Assembly: GCA_034096865.1 (NCBI GenBank)
Contig: JAWQFJ010010163.1
Coordinates: forward strand, 1-64,000
Direction: 5' to 3'
Length of the DNA stretch: 64,000 nt
From: Theodoxus fluviatilis
Taxonomy: Eukaryota > Mollusca > Gastropoda > Cycloneritida > Neritidae
A program made the translations under genes and the position numbers. The notes under the pieces were generated by a model that had not been told where the DNA came from, did not search any database, and saw nothing but the letters and a program-made list of their open reading frames with translations. Shown here piece after piece: positions 11,310 to 29,160 of the stretch. Position 1 is the first letter of the stretch. Each line of letters begins with the position of its first letter.

Positions 11310-12375
11310 TAATTCTGTCTCTTTTCAAAAGATAACTGTGGACTGCCTAAAATGCATGCGCACACAACCAGTTCTATAAATTACTTCCCGATCTCCATAT
11401 CGCCAAGGCTGATACGAGAAAAAACACGGACAGCACGAGACAATGAAACACATTAGCGACGCGCTATACTCCGGCGCCCTAAAAATGACACACACTTGTG
11501 ACAGAGAGTAACAGGATGAAAAATAGCTACTATTTCTCATGTAACCATGCTCAAAGTATTGGATCACCACCTTTAGGCCCATGACATACCTATTGACAAA
11601 GAACAGTTGCAACTCTGTATCCAGCGAGAATAGAAAAGTTGAGTGTGATTTTGATCAACACCTCTTCGCTTGTGAGAAAGTTTGCCACAAGGTATTCCTA
11701 GAATTTCTGCTCTTTCCAAGAATGCATAGATTTCAGTGAAGTTGCTTCCTCAGCGATCATTAAAAGGAATTCACTAGCAAAGATGGATAAACAGAGCGCG
11801 TTGCTTAACGGTACCCTAGGAATTTTGCAAGATCTTGAGAGGATTAGGCAAGTGTCAACATGTGTGAATATGATGAAAAGATGTAAAGGCAGTCAAATAG
11901 TTGACACATGTTGACACGTGCCTATTACTTGCCACCATGTAGGCTAAGCAACACATCATGGATGGGTGGATGGAGTTAATGACCTATCAGCCTTTGTAGG
12001 TATGGAAGGTGATTGATAACGAAATGAATGAAACTTGTTAGAGTAAGTGCAACTCACATAATGAGTTCCCTAGTTATTTGCCTACAAGTACTAATCATCT
12101 GGGGAGACAGAGTGGGTCTATTCTTACCCCAAACCCACAGGGGCATACTAGCAAAATGCATGCTAGCAGCCGTTAAAGTCCTCACGTGAACTCTTCACAG
12201 TTAGCTTCACTGCTATCTGGACATCAAGACAAATGGTGACAAAGCATTCACCCAAGCAAGAAGCAATGACTTCATCAGGGAAGTTATCCAATATTAGGTC
12301 CATTTTCCATTAGGATACAAGCTTTTCACAAAATATCCATATTAATGAGAGAAAATCTGACACCACACAAAGAAG
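11310..12375. other. no gene seen
   Basis: 11950-12040 contains a GGATGGATGGAG head and GACCTATCAGCCTTTG, a diverged copy of the repeat described at 449. The rest is unassigned. Confidence 0.45.
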
Positions 12376-13206
12376 ACAAGAAGGGCAAAGCCCATATGAC
12401 TCACATGCTTGACCTTGACCTTTATATGACTTTGACCTTCAGGTGACCTTCAAGGTCAAGGTCAAACAACTAAACCTACCAATGACATCATACACAAAGA
12501 AATGCTTTACACATTTTTCCTACCAAAATAATGTGACCTTGACCCAAGGTCAAGGTCATCCAAGGTCATGCAACACAAAGCTGTTAATTCAAGACATAGG
12601 AAGCACAATGGTGCTTATTGGCACTTTCTACCATGAGATATAGTCACTTTTAGTGGTTCACTACCCCATTTTGGTCACATTTCATAAGGGTCAAAGTGAC
12701 CTTGACCTTGATGATATGTGAACAAATGTGTCTCATGATGAAAGTATAACATGTGCCCCACATAATTATTAAGTTTGAAACAGTTATCTTCCATAGTTCA
12801 GGGTCAAGGTCACTTCAAAATATGTATACAATCCAACTTTGAAGAGCTCCTGTGACCTTGACCTTGAAGCAAGGTCAACCAAACTGGTATCAAAAGATAG
12901 GGCTTGCTTTGACCTATATACCACTTGTAGCTAAGGTCGCCATTCTCAATAACGTGGGAGAAAATTGGGAAAATGTGAAAAATGACTGTTTTTGAGACCA
13001 CATTTATGGCTCCTGTGACCTTGACCTTGAAGCAAGGTCAAGTCACTATGTATGTTTTTTGAGGCCTTGTCATCATACACCGTCATGCCACATTTGGTGC
13101 TGATAGACTTAATAGTCTCCGAGAAAAATCCAACGTTTAAGTTTTTTACGCCCGGACGGACGACACGGCTCAGTACATAGACTCACTTTTGCTTCGCATG
13201 TGAGTC
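12376..13206 (-). mobile_element. AGGTCA-rich ~850-bp repeat, copy A
   Basis: Reversed copy of the element also at 29161, 43523 and 48639. Its 5' end on the minus strand is GACTCACATGCGAAGCAAAA followed by GTGAGTC. Its 3' end has GCATGTGAGTC-like sequence and then GGGCTTTGCCCTTCTTG, a small hairpin. Many AAGGTCAAGGTCA motifs are spread through the body. No protein is encoded; the small open frames are shared only because the copies are homologous. Confidence 0.85.
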
Positions 13207-13601
13207 AAAAAATGAGCTCAAGCTTCAACTGTAGTCCCGCTGTCACACTGTAGGGTCAAATTCACCATCAAACACAGATGCTGGGGAGGGTAAGGCCACC
13301 AACAACAACAAAGTTTCTGGTCACCTAACTGCCCCAATATACTGCTGCACACCCTACATGTTTTTTAATGCTGCTGCGAGAGAAACAGACACATAAACTG
13401 CACTTACCTAAAATGTGTAAATTCTTTAGTTGAATCAACAATAATTTCAGTTATATTTCACTATAGAAAACAGTTTTCCTCAATGTATGAAGCATTTCTT
13501 AAATTTGTTGACATGCTATTTTTACATGTCTACAAAATAGCTACCTTTCTTTGAACAAAAAACAAACCCCCAAACCGTAACTTCCTACCCACCTACCCAA
13601 T

Positions 13602-13607
13602 TTTATT
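13602..13607 (-). promoter_or_regulatory. polyadenylation signal of the Myb/SANT-like gene
   Basis: AATAAA on the minus strand about 105 nt past the stop codon at 13712. Confidence 0.6.
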
Positions 13608-13711
13608 TTGGTGGTGGTTGCCATGTTTCCTGAACCAAAAATTGTTTGTGAGTGCCTTCATTACTGCTGCACCTCACACAAGCCACACCGAGGCAACTAG
13701 AGTCCAAGCAT

Positions 13712-19036
<5,325 letters not shown>

Positions 19037-21678
19037 TTCTCAGTTCTATCAAGACGCAGAAAATTGATTTTTTGCAGACTCTTGGGTTAACAGGGAGATC
19101 CTGGGGGAATGCCTTTGCATAAAAATCAGTGAGGAGAGGATAGCTGTTCTCAGTCTATCTGCAGGTCTGCATTCCTTGGACAATGGCCTGTGGATAAAAG
19201 TTAGCACTGAGGTAACTGCTACAGTGCCAGACACTGCCACTGGTTTAGCCCTCCACCTTGTCATGCATATGGCCCCTGACAAGACCATTCAGACAAAACA
19301 GTCAATAAAGCATCTAAATCAAACTCCATGCACTGCAAAGTTGTCATTTAGCCATAAACTACACAAATTACACAAGTTGGTTCTTTAAGATCTTTGAAAA
19401 ATCAAAGAGTTTCAGTGTGAAGTCAAATAAACAATTGGACAGGTCTATCAACTGCTAGTGGCCAACCCACATTATATTTACAGAGGGCTACAATCCCACA
19501 ACCATTTTGCTGATTAAATTGAAATTAAAATTAAAATCCTGGCACAGGAGACATGAATGAGATAAACACACAAACATGTTCTTGTGAAAATCTACATCAA
19601 ACAAAACAAATGCATATATATATTGGTTGTGAACTCTTACTTCAACACAAATATGTAGGGAAGAAAGAAAGGGTTAAAGAGGGTCGGCAGCAAATGAACA
19701 TGTAAAGAAAGAAAGGGACCTAGTGTCACCCCTTTTTTCTGTCTAAATAAAGGGTTATCAAAGAAGATGCCTTTATTCAACACATGTGACAGCACTAGAT
19801 AAATCAAATTCCCTAGGACAAGTTGTTTTTCCTTCAACCCTAATCCTTTTGAAGTGTAGAAAGACGAGAGTCAAGTATTCTATTGGAAACTGTCGATGCC
19901 CCAGGTATATGAGATATTGACGAAATGATAACGCAATGGAACCTGATAAGTACATTGAAACAGAAAGTACATAGTAGTGATAGTACTTGAGATCAATCCT
20001 TCCACATCTAAGTCTTCTGGTGGAAAATTCAATATTCACCAGCCCCACAGGCACGCGTGAATTTGTTCGTGAGCAGTCTGCATACGACAGACATGTTTAT
20101 CATGATTAAGTGATATTGCATAGATCTACGACGTAGCTCCGACGAAGTTTTTGTCAGAGATTGACACCGACTCTTTCTTTGACGCCAGCTTAAAACAAAA
20201 GAAATTAAAAAACCCAAAGGAGGTTCCCACAAATGCATAGGCACGACAGCAAACCACGACTCGGCATTCAATTCATTGGCCTGTGCATCCTCGACCTTGA
20301 AAACGGTAGAGCTGACCAAGCAGACAGGCTAGTTATCTAGTCTACCATTTCGGCAATTGTATCGCAATAGTGATGACAAGTGTCTGAAAAATTTTGATCG
20401 ATGTAATGGCCCCTTATAAAATTGCACTCACCGCTAGCAACAAGTCTGTCGACATCAAACGGTCACATCAGACTGTAAGCCTTCTCTGCAGCCCAGGAAC
20501 TGAGCAGTAGAAGACAAATCGGGGTTAGATTCCGCGGTGGGTTTAGCCTCGCGTTCGTTTAGGGACAAAGGTCACGTCGCAGCAGAAAACGACGCGAGAA
20601 AACTACTCGGTGCGAGGCACACGTGCGCACAGTAAAATGTGATTCAAGTTCAAAGGAGGCGGGGAAGTGCAGTTCACGTAAATGAATGGATTGCTGCGTG
20701 TTGCAAGAACGCATAAAATCGAGTGGACTCTGTGAAAGCAAGTAGACGAAGATTGCTCTCAAGAGGAGACGCTGATTTTCAGTCTGTCACTCGGAGGCGC
20801 GCGCGTTCAAGTCTCAACTGAGTTGTATAAGCGTCTCGGCAGCAGTCGAAATTGGATTCTGGCAGACCAAGGAGAGATTTGCCTGTGTGACTGCGTGAGT
20901 ATCTTTTGAGATTATTCTGCCGTGCACGTGGTATAGTATAGATCTGACGTTGAAACATGACAACGTAGTATGAAAACCGAATCGCTTGAAATGAGGACAC
21001 AAGGTTTTTTGGTGGAAAATTCGCTAACTGACGTTGTGTCCACAGTCCCAGTGCGTCAGGTAATGAAAGCGAGGAAAGAAACTTAGCTATTTCGTTGTTT
21101 TGCTTCACATTCTTCGATGGCTGTCCTATTGTTACAGTGACTTTTACCTTGTTCAGTTTACGTGCTGGTAATGGTATTCGTCCCTTCTGCGTACTGCGCA
21201 AAATCTATGTACCAGGTTTTGTTTACTGTAGGCGAAGCAAGCATGACATTGCAGATTAGCTTACCTTACTCAGTAGAGTATTCCTGATACAGAAAAAGCT
21301 GATTCATGGGGCATTTAGTGCGACTTGTAGTTGAACTGCAACTTATAACAGTAGGAGGAGGAGGCGTCCTCTCATCCATTCCAAGTATTTGTCTACGTGC
21401 TGCTCTTTGCATGTATGGCAGCTATCGCTGGATGCCCGTTAATCAGCTGTTGGGCCTACAGGCAGCTTCAAACAGCAGATGTGCTTCCTGATGGGTTATT
21501 CACTTATTCAGTTATTGTAATTTGTAGGGACAGGATTCTTTCGTTCAATTAAGAACAGGAGGCATATTTTGAAAATGATATTGTTCATCATGATCAAGTT
21601 CATACTTCTCAAATAGGCTTTCTAGCAAACTTAGAAAACAAGCAAGCAAACCAAATCCAACCCTCACAAGTACACAAA
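19037..21678. other. upstream region of the Myb/SANT-like gene
   Basis: No convincing exon. 20440-21200 is clearly richer in CpG than its surroundings (CGCGTTCG, GACGCGAG, GGCGCGCGCG), as expected of a promoter or 5' exon region for the minus-strand gene. This is inference; no TATA box or initiator was identified. Confidence 0.35.
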
Positions 21679-21702
21679 CTCTCTCTCTCTCTCTCTCTCT
21701 CG

Positions 21703-21773
<71 letters not shown>
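21679..21773. repeat. (CT)n microsatellite
   Basis: CT repeats with a single CGAGT interruption near 21700. Confidence 0.97.
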
Positions 21774-21776
<3 letters not shown>

Positions 21777-22318
21777 AACCTTTTTTCCTTCAGACTACAA
21801 GGGGCTTCATTGTGTATGGCTCACAGTGTAAGATGCACATCAGAAACACACATGCAGCAGACTGTCAACAGCAGATAATTATCACAGACAAATCTTTTAT
21901 TATGCACATGTGGAAAATCAGTCAGTAGGTGTAATTGCAGCTCGTGATCGTTGTGGTACAAAATAAGATGCACAATTTCAACAAGTTGCAAGTTCAATCA
22001 TTCATTGTAAGATGCCAGGTAAAGTGTAACTTATTGAGTTCATCTATGCATGAGACACACTTACACATTGATCAAATAGTCACAGATAAAGGAGTGTAGA
22101 GTCACTGAGGAAAGGTGATACTAATAGTCACATATGATATATATGAAGCCTCAAATACCAAGTTGAGTAAAAGTTTGCACTTGCAGTTGTAGACCTGTTC
22201 TATACATGTGAAGGCTTCATTGGGCAGTGGTGTGTATGAGTGTAAAATCGGTGCTTCAATGGATTACATTTTTGTGATTCAGTACTCATGATAGCACATT
22301 AGCAGTGTGTACTGGTAA
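21774..22318. other. no gene seen
   Basis: Nothing recognised on either strand. Confidence 0.5.
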
Positions 22319-22445
22319 GCCCCCCCCCCCTCCTCCCCCCCTCCCCCCCTCCCCCCCCCCCTCCCCCCCCCTCCCCCCCCTCCCCCCCCTCCCCCCCTCC
22401 CCCCCTCCCCCCCCTCCCCCCCCTCCCCCCCCCCCCCCCCCCCCC
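22319..22445. repeat. poly-C / CCCCCCT tract
   Basis: About 125 bp of C runs separated by single T, i.e. runs of G on the minus strand. Confidence 0.97.
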
Positions 22446-22511
22446 AACAACAACCTAACAAAAAACAAACCCACCAAACATACATACATACATACATGTA
22501 TATCAAATTGA

Positions 22512-22690
22512 CTTTATCCCTCCAGGTTTACTGGAGGTCCTACAGACTTTATCTGTCTGTGTGTGTGTCTGTCTGTCCCGACTCCACGGCTGATTTATCA
22601 AAAACTGCTGGACGGATTTCCTTGAGATTTTGCACACTAACTGGAAGTTAGGTCCGATTGAATGCATCAAATTTTCAGAATCGAGGCTTG
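22512..22690 (+). repeat. interspersed repeat fragment (CTGGACGGATTTCCTTGA motif)
   Basis: (TGTC)n-like stretch, then AAAACTGCTGGACGGATTTC and TTGAGATTTTGCACA. This phrase order is a recurrent dispersed repeat in invertebrate genomes. Class unknown. Confidence 0.4.
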
Positions 22691-23225
22691 AAGAGAAAGT
22701 GGGTTTTTAAGATCGTACACTCCAGAGCGCCTCCCCAAATACGCGATTCATGGAATGGCGAAATTGCGTAATGTGCGACGTCATCAACATTTGCGAGTAG
22801 AGTTTTGATGATAATGGATTTTGAGAACATTGGTGAAAGGATAAAGGATTTTTTACGATGCAAGTAGTCAATTGATGGAATGGCGACCCACTCTACAGCC
22901 ACGCCCCTTTTCTTGCTGTATCTCGCGTGGTTATAATTGCTGGCGCCAAAATGGCTTCCGAATGAACGCTGATTCGTTGCATTGTATTCCGGACATCGTT
23001 TGTGTCTCATTTTTGCCAGACAGTGAGAAGATTTCTCAGACTGTGATAGACAGGGGTATGAATAAATACCACTCAAGTTATTTAGACGAAATTAAGATCT
23101 ATGAGCAAGCGGAATAAATGGTCGAGTTGACAGCTTGGTGCTTCAGATCAATGCGAAAAAATGAAGCTCCATGGCATATCGACTTTCTTTCCATCTTGAC
23201 GCTGCTAAGCAGAAGATCAACCATC

Positions 23226-23827
23226 CTCATTGCTCGTGCAAAGCTGGGTAAGTGTTTTTTTAAAATAATTTATCTGTTACTTGTTTGATGGAGTAACCTA
23301 AGCTCGCATTCCAAAATTGTAGAACCTACTGTTGAAGTGTGTGTGGAGCCAAAAAGCTTGCGCATCTGTCCTTCGCACTGACTGTCCTATGCACGGACTG
23401 TCCTTTGCATTAACTGTCCTTCACACTGACTGTTCTATGCACTGACTGTTCTATGCACTTTCACACTGACCAGTGCACAGAATGACCGGCACATGTCCGA
23501 AGCACTGGTGAGCGCGACAAAAACTTGGAGCGGACTGTTAGATCTTTACCCACTGTAGAAAGCGCACTTCCCCTCCTCTCCTTCATGACTATCTCCTTGT
23601 CAGTGTGAAGGACAGTTAATGCAAAAGACGGTCAGTGCAAAGGACAGTCGGTGCATATGACAGTCAGTGCGAAGGACAGTTGCACAAGCTTTTTGGATCC
23701 ACACACAACACTTCAAGAGTAGGTTCTACAATTTTGGAATGCGAGCTTAGGTTACTCCATCAAACACGTAACAGATTTATAAATGATTAAAAAAACAACA
23801 CTTACCCAGCCTTGCACGAGCAATGAG
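23226..23827. mobile_element. foldback element, ~600 bp
   Basis: Long inverted arms: the left begins CTCATTGCTCGTGCAAAGC and the right ends with TTGCACGAGCAATGAG. Within the arms TGGAGTAACCTAAGCTCGCA pairs with the complement near 23740. Arms of about 235 bp (23226-~23462 and ~23592-23827) flank a ~130-bp centre. Each arm carries a set of ~17-bp repeats of the type ACTGTCCTTTGCA. No ORF, so non-autonomous. Target duplication not resolved. Confidence 0.85.
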
Positions 23828-23971
23828 CAGTAATGTTCAATTTCTAATGCAGATCTGAGACTCACCCCCGCACAGACTCCTTTGCTTTTATTCAGCCGGT
23901 TGAGATTTAGCTGCTTGTGTGGCCACGGAAAAGAACGTTATAAATGCTTTACAAATACTCTGCCATATCAA

Positions 23972-24190
23972 TTCTCTAATGGCTCAGCTGGTAGAGCGTT
24001 GGACTCTTGGTCATGCATGACCAGGTTCGATTCTGCGCTGAAACTTTTTTTTCTCTCTTTTTTCGAGAGGTTGTGAGTTTCAACTCGACCTGGTTTTTTG
24101 TGTTTGTATACATGTGTGTGTGTGTGTTTTTCCCCCCTCTTTTCTCGAGAGGTTGCAGGTTTGAACCCGATCTTAAAAAAAAAAATTTAA
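23972..24190 (+). mobile_element. tRNA-Lys-like SINE head with repeated T-arm motifs
   Basis: AATGGCTCAGCTGGTAGAGCG (A-box, D-arm pairing GCTC/GAGC), then GGACTCTTGGTC (CTT anticodon-like), then CAGGTTCGATTC (B-box). The anticodon and acceptor stems do not pair, so it is not a functional tRNA. Two further CGAGAGGTTG...GTTT..AAC.CGA segments follow (24062-24092 and 24144-24172), so the T-arm region is present three times. Confidence 0.6.
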
Positions 24191-24312
24191 ATGCCAAAAC
24201 CTGGAGGTTCAGCGCTGGCCAGCGGTTTTTATTCTTGAAAAAATACACACTTCGGTGCACTGAGAATATCACATCAAATAGACAAGAAAATGAAACATCC
24301 AAGAGACCGCAG

Positions 24313-25656
24313 AAACCATCACGTGAAATCTGAACAAGAAGAGACGCGTCATAGCACCATTATCGCGCACGATATCGAGAGTCTCATGGTTATCGGTCCC
24401 AGATACGACAGGCTATCGACAGTTAAGAACTTCACAAAGTTATCCTGGTGACATATCTCGATGTCTAACACAGGGCAGTTTGGTTGCAATCTGCCTGTTG
24501 TCCCGGGAGGTATCAGTAAGCTCTACAGCCGACAGGCACATCCTTCCCACACAGGCAAGCGATTGTCAGTATTGCGAGTCCTGAATTAAGGCTTTGTGAG
24601 AAAAGTCTCATGGTAGTACTTTGCTGCATCTCTGTTTCCAGGCGATGCGTGATCCAATCATCGCGCTGACTGAGGCATATTTGGCGATGCTTCATGCCTT
24701 GCATCTGGGTATGCCACTGAGGTGCAGACCGCTGACAAATCGGGCGTGAACGCTTCCCAGCGACCCTACCACCAGCACATAAATCCTGCAGTGGAAGCCA
24801 AGTTTCTGTATCTCCAAGCACAGCGGCATGTACGTGTCAAACTTGGCTTGATAACAGTCATCAAGAAAGGCGTCAAATGGGATCGACACCTCGATGACTG
24901 TGCAGATCTTTTCCGCAGTGCTGATCACTCATATGTCTGGCTTTGTGTGATTAACATCACTGAATGGGAGGCGGTCACCCGTGAAAGGGGAGTTAGTAAC
25001 AATTTGATTGGTCATCACGACAGCGCGTGGGTTGGCTTCGCATACAGCCCGATTCACGATCTCCACCACCCTGTCATAGTTTTCTGGATCGTGCCTTTGT
25101 TTTCTTTGCATCCATTCAGGAGATGACTTACTGTCTCGGATGCAAATCCACATCTTGTGCACACTTTGGAGTGGACCGCAGGGTAGTATGTGTGCATCAG
25201 GCTGTTGCACTCGAGGAGCTGTAGTCTGGCCTTCACAACAAACTGCGTTAATTTGTCATTCAGATGTAGATTTGTGAGATGAGATGACGAAAGGGCGTGG
25301 TCAATTCCTGTCGCGCGTGCGATTCTGCCTTGTGACTCTTTTGCTCTCCAATCTTCAACAATCTGACCGATCAGCTTGCTCTTGAGGAAGGTGAAGGTAC
25401 TTGTCGCGTCGGTGAGGCAGACCTCTATATCCTTATCAGCCTCCGCACACAGCACGTAATCGCCGCTATCCCATGTTTGCAGGCGAACTTTCAGTCTGCT
25501 GCAGAGTTCACTGAAATGTATCCATTGGGATTGTCGCCAGTTCACTTTCGATCCCTTGATAAGCTTATACGTGGTGTCTGTTTTGTACCCCGCGAAGTTG
25601 CTGTTGTCTGGATTGTCCTCGCGCGTGCATTTCCGCTTGCTCAGGTGCAGTTGCAT
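24313..25656 (-). mobile_element. LINE with restriction-like endonuclease, fragment 1
   Basis: Minus strand, 5'-truncated. In order: a thumb-like region (LIKGSKVNWRQSQWIHFSEL), LHLNDKLTQFVVKARLQLLE, a CCHC knuckle CTRCGFASETVSHLLNGC, then a frameshift near 25060, NRAVCEANPRAVVMTNQIV, TKPDI, a stop, and the endonuclease end IEVSIPFDAFLDDCYQAKF...YMPL...GF...VGSLGSVH. CCHC followed by PD...E/D..(I/V)PF is the C-terminal layout of R2/NeSL/R4-type LINEs (family knowledge). Broken by at least one frameshift and one stop. Confidence 0.8.
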
Positions 25657-25659
25657 GTA

Positions 25660-25750
25660 TAATACATACAGTATATCAAAATAACTTTATTCATCTTATA
25701 GGGGTCCAAGTATTGTACATGATGAACAGATTACATATTGCAACTTATGC
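25660..25750 (-). repeat. short repeat with AATAAAGT end, copy 1
   Basis: On the minus strand, GATGAATAAAGTTATTTTGA followed by TATAC. A relative (GTGAATAAAGTCTTGTTGA then TATGC) is at 27040-27120. Each sits immediately upstream of a LINE fragment, so both could be part of that LINE family's structure. Confidence 0.4.
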
Positions 25751-26449
25751 AGGCAACACGACATGGGAACAAGATTGCAAAGAATGACATCGGCCAGTTA
25801 ATTAAGAGACTTGCAGCAAATCACAGCATTTTGGTATTCAGTCTACTATTTCTGCAGGCCACAAGGCCAGGGAACCAGATTTGGCGGAGCGGCCTCGGGA
25901 CAAACATCAACATTATCTGATTATAGTGCACTGTTTCTGGATGTTACGTGTGACTTTTGCTCCATGCACATAATTATTTTCTTTTTTCTTCTTCTTTTTC
26001 AATTAGATAAAGGCAAGAACCATAATTCCTTTCTTACTCACTCACTCCACTCCACTCACTCACTCAAGACCACCCACTCACCCTCACCCACTCACTCACT
26101 GGTTAATGTACTTTTTTACTTGTTCAACAATAATGAACTTTCCTTGAACTGAACAGACATGTTAATTGGCTTTGTTATTGTGCCATTGCCATACTTATTA
26201 AGTTAATGTGTTACTCTGCTACATTATTAATGTTATCAAACTTTATAATAGCAATCGGAAGCTTCAACAACTTTGACTCTCCTCCCTCCCCCTCACCCCC
26301 GTACCACTGTAATCCACTGCCATCACCTCTCTTGTCTCGAATGCTTCTAGTATCGGACGAAAAACACTGCTATCATCCACTGCCCATGGTCAGAATAGGC
26401 TGAAGCATCAAGAACATGTGCATTTTCATGGTATAGCTCTGCATCCCTG

Positions 26450-27038
26450 TTTTCAAACAATGTTCGAGCCAATCATGGCGCTGATGGAGCAGTACCTAGC
26501 GATTCCTTTAGCGCGCCCAGCTTGTACTCCACACAGTCCGAGTCCGCTCACGAACTTTGAGTGAATGCTTTCAAGTGATCCAACGATAAGCACGAATAGT
26601 TTGCACTTGTAGCCACGATCATTGATTATCTGGCACAGGGGAAAGTACTTATTAAATTTGTTGTTGAAGCAGTCATCAACAAAAGTTTCAAAGGGGATAG
26701 ACACTTCCACTATCACACATGTTTTCCCAGTGGGGTCAATGAGGCATAGATCCGGCCTCGTGTGACTCACATATATGAGAATGTCCTGTCTAATCACATT
26801 CCACGAAATGTGAGGGTTTCACAAGTTGATCATTCAGGACAGTGGCTTGGGGGTTTGCCTCCAACACATTTCTTGTAATTATCTCAACAATCCTGTTGTG
26901 ACGCTTCTGTATGGAGTTTTTGTTTCTGTCGCAGCCGTTGTTTATATGGCTTACAGCTTCAGTGTAAAAACCACATCTTTGACACTGTTTGGTGCTGGTT
27001 GTAGGATCATGCAGGTGCAAAAGTGTATGGCACTCCAG
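26450..27038 (-). mobile_element. LINE with restriction-like endonuclease, fragment 2
   Basis: Minus strand, short 3' fragment. CQRCGFYTEAVSHINNGC zinc knuckle, QKRHNRIVEIITRNVLEANP, then after a frameshift near 26795 SHTRPDLCLIDPTGKTCVIV, EVSIPFETFVDDCF, FNKYFPLCQIINDRGYKC and IVGSLESIH. The endonuclease core is the best preserved of the three copies. Confidence 0.8.
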
Positions 27039-27129
27039 CAACATACATACATGTATGCATATCAACAAGACTTTATTCACGAAGGAGTACAATGTACATA
27101 GTGAATAGATGCATGATTCATCATGCAAA

Positions 27130-28235
27130 ATGTAGCATCATAGAATAGGGTAGTCTGACTACTTACAGTCAATACTCACGATGGTGGTCGCTTCTTTAGG
27201 GGTGTAAACGGGGAGACAGAGACAAAAGAGCTTTCTCAATAGAATTGCATGCCAATTGTACTTATGGGACATAACTGCTGATGGCTTGCTCTAGAAGCAT
27301 CGTTTAATTTAGCATGATTGTCTCCCTTTGATCACCTGCTATTCAACTGACTGTAGAGAGGATGATATTTGTGACCCATTTCTGGAAATCAGTCTTAACT
27401 CGCAATCATCGAAGGTGGTGGGGGTCTGCCTGAGCGAAATTGAGGTTTTCGGTTCATTGCATTCTCTAAAAATTAATCTATAAAATGGTATAAGTTTTAT
27501 GTCTTAAAAATGTATTTAAGTGCATTAAAAAATTAATTAGTTATAATTGTGATAATTTAGAGCATTTTTATTTGCCAAAATCGACCAATTTTGACCCTGC
27601 AAAACAACACGTTACCCTTGCAGAACCTCAACACATGGTCTTTCGCGCGCTTTCTTTGCTTTCTTCTGCTGTGCAAAAAATCAAGATGATTGGATAATTC
27701 TAAGACCCTGTTGCTAAGGAGAATGTGTGAGGATTGCATGCAAAACTTTGAGGTCCGTTTTCTCAAAACAAGTCGCGACTGAGTTTTCAACTTCAACTCG
27801 TTATAACTTCCACAATTTTTGAGCTACCAGGTTCGTTTTGGTGTCAAATTAATCAGGAAACTCTGTAGAATTCAAAAATATAAACATCTCAAAAATGATA
27901 AAATCCACCTTAAGACTGGTTTGGTGGTGCGGGGTCACATTTTACTGAAGCAGAATACAAAGTGCTGGTTGCATATATTTTTTGAATACACAACAATCAT
28001 ATCCGTGTATACCTGAACATGAATGCACGGCTGTATCAACATAGATCAGTTTTCCATAGGTTATTCAGTTAAGCACACACAAACCATATATCTAGATCTG
28101 TATATGGATATGTCAACATGAAACAAACTGCTCCCTCAAGCTCTACAGAAAAAGTTTGTTGAATATTTTACACAGAACAGGCAGGTGCGACAAGTACACA
28201 TACAGGTGCAGGTTTGCACTCGTCCAGTGGGAGAA
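27130..28235. other. no gene seen
   Basis: AT-rich; nothing assigned. 27040-27120 just before it is the second copy of the AATAAAGT repeat. Confidence 0.5.
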
Positions 28236-29013
28236 GCCTGTAGCGGCCAAAATAGTTTCCCGGCCAAAACAGTTTCCGGAAGTCATCGCAGAGTTATCTG
28301 CTCGGCTCTCTCTTTACGTGATTTACTGCTCCTGCACCTGTTCTTTGCATGGAATATATCCCGACAAACGACGCATTAGTTGCTTTACGGGTTTTTGTGT
28401 TTTTGGTGCATATGTGTAGTTAAACACATAATGTAGCGTTCAAAAAGTTTTTTTCCCGTGCAAAGCTGTCTCCCCTGCCAGAAATAATATGGGAGTCACC
28501 TCCCTGTGCTGTAGTCTATTTTTAGTCTGGTTTTATAAAACGCGACCGTTGACTGACTTCACACGCCCGGGGAGTTATGCTAAGATCCGGCCGCGTTAAT
28601 ATATCTGTGTTTTGTGACAAACGTCTTGCTTGGCGGTACGGTACTCCATGCACCTTAACGGTCCGCGTGATTTGGGTGTAATCTTAAGCTAAACGACGTT
28701 CTGAATGTTTCCGACTTTGACCATTTCAGCAGCGCCAATAAATGTCGTTTAGCTTAAGATTACACCCGAATCACGCGGACCGTTAAGGTGCATGGAGTAC
28801 AGTACCGCCAAGCAAGACGTTTGTCACAAAACGCAGATATATTAACGCGGCCGGATCTTAGCATAACTCCCCGGGCTTGCGAAGTCAGTCTGGCGGAGTG
28901 GCGGGTGCTGTCTCTTTTTAGAGTGGAATTCTCAGCACGTCCCTTGCAGATAACTCTGCGATGACTTCCGAAAACTGTTTTGGCCGGGAAACTATTTTGG
29001 TCGCTACAAAGCC
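28236..29013. mobile_element. foldback element, ~780 bp, two-level palindrome
   Basis: Inner arms 28551-28697 and 28744-28890 (147 bp each) are near-perfect inverted repeats around a 46-bp spacer; for example AAGCTAAACGAC pairs with GTCGTTTAGCTT, and GATCCGGCCGCGTTAATATA with its complement. Outer arms 28236-28301 and 28946-29013 pair too (AAAATAGTTTCCCGGCCAAA). The left side has ~249 bp between outer and inner arm, the right only ~55, so one side gained or lost sequence. No ORF. Confidence 0.88.
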
Positions 29014-29160
29014 TCTCAGTGTTTGTTTTTTCTGGACTTGAAGCATGGGCCTCAGTATAGGGGAGGTGGGGAAATGGTACTGCAGGAGAAGACTTCTGAG
29101 GAGGGGAGGGGGATTATATGGGGTGGGGTATGGGGCAAGGTGTATTTGGTGATACTTTTT

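Noticed and set aside
12443..13001. Small frames repeated at several sites (for example the MVSKTVIFHIFPIFSHVIEN type)
   Set aside because: They recur only because the AGGTCA-rich repeat is present in four copies; they do not begin or end consistently and have no coding features.
20029..20319. 96-codon minus-strand frame upstream of the Myb/SANT-like gene as a first coding exon
   Set aside because: No donor in a phase that would join the Myb exon with a matching acceptor was convincing, and no domain is visible.
23975..24050. Possible functional tRNA-Lys(CTT)
   Set aside because: Only the D-arm pairs well; the anticodon, T and acceptor stems do not. It is treated as a SINE head.
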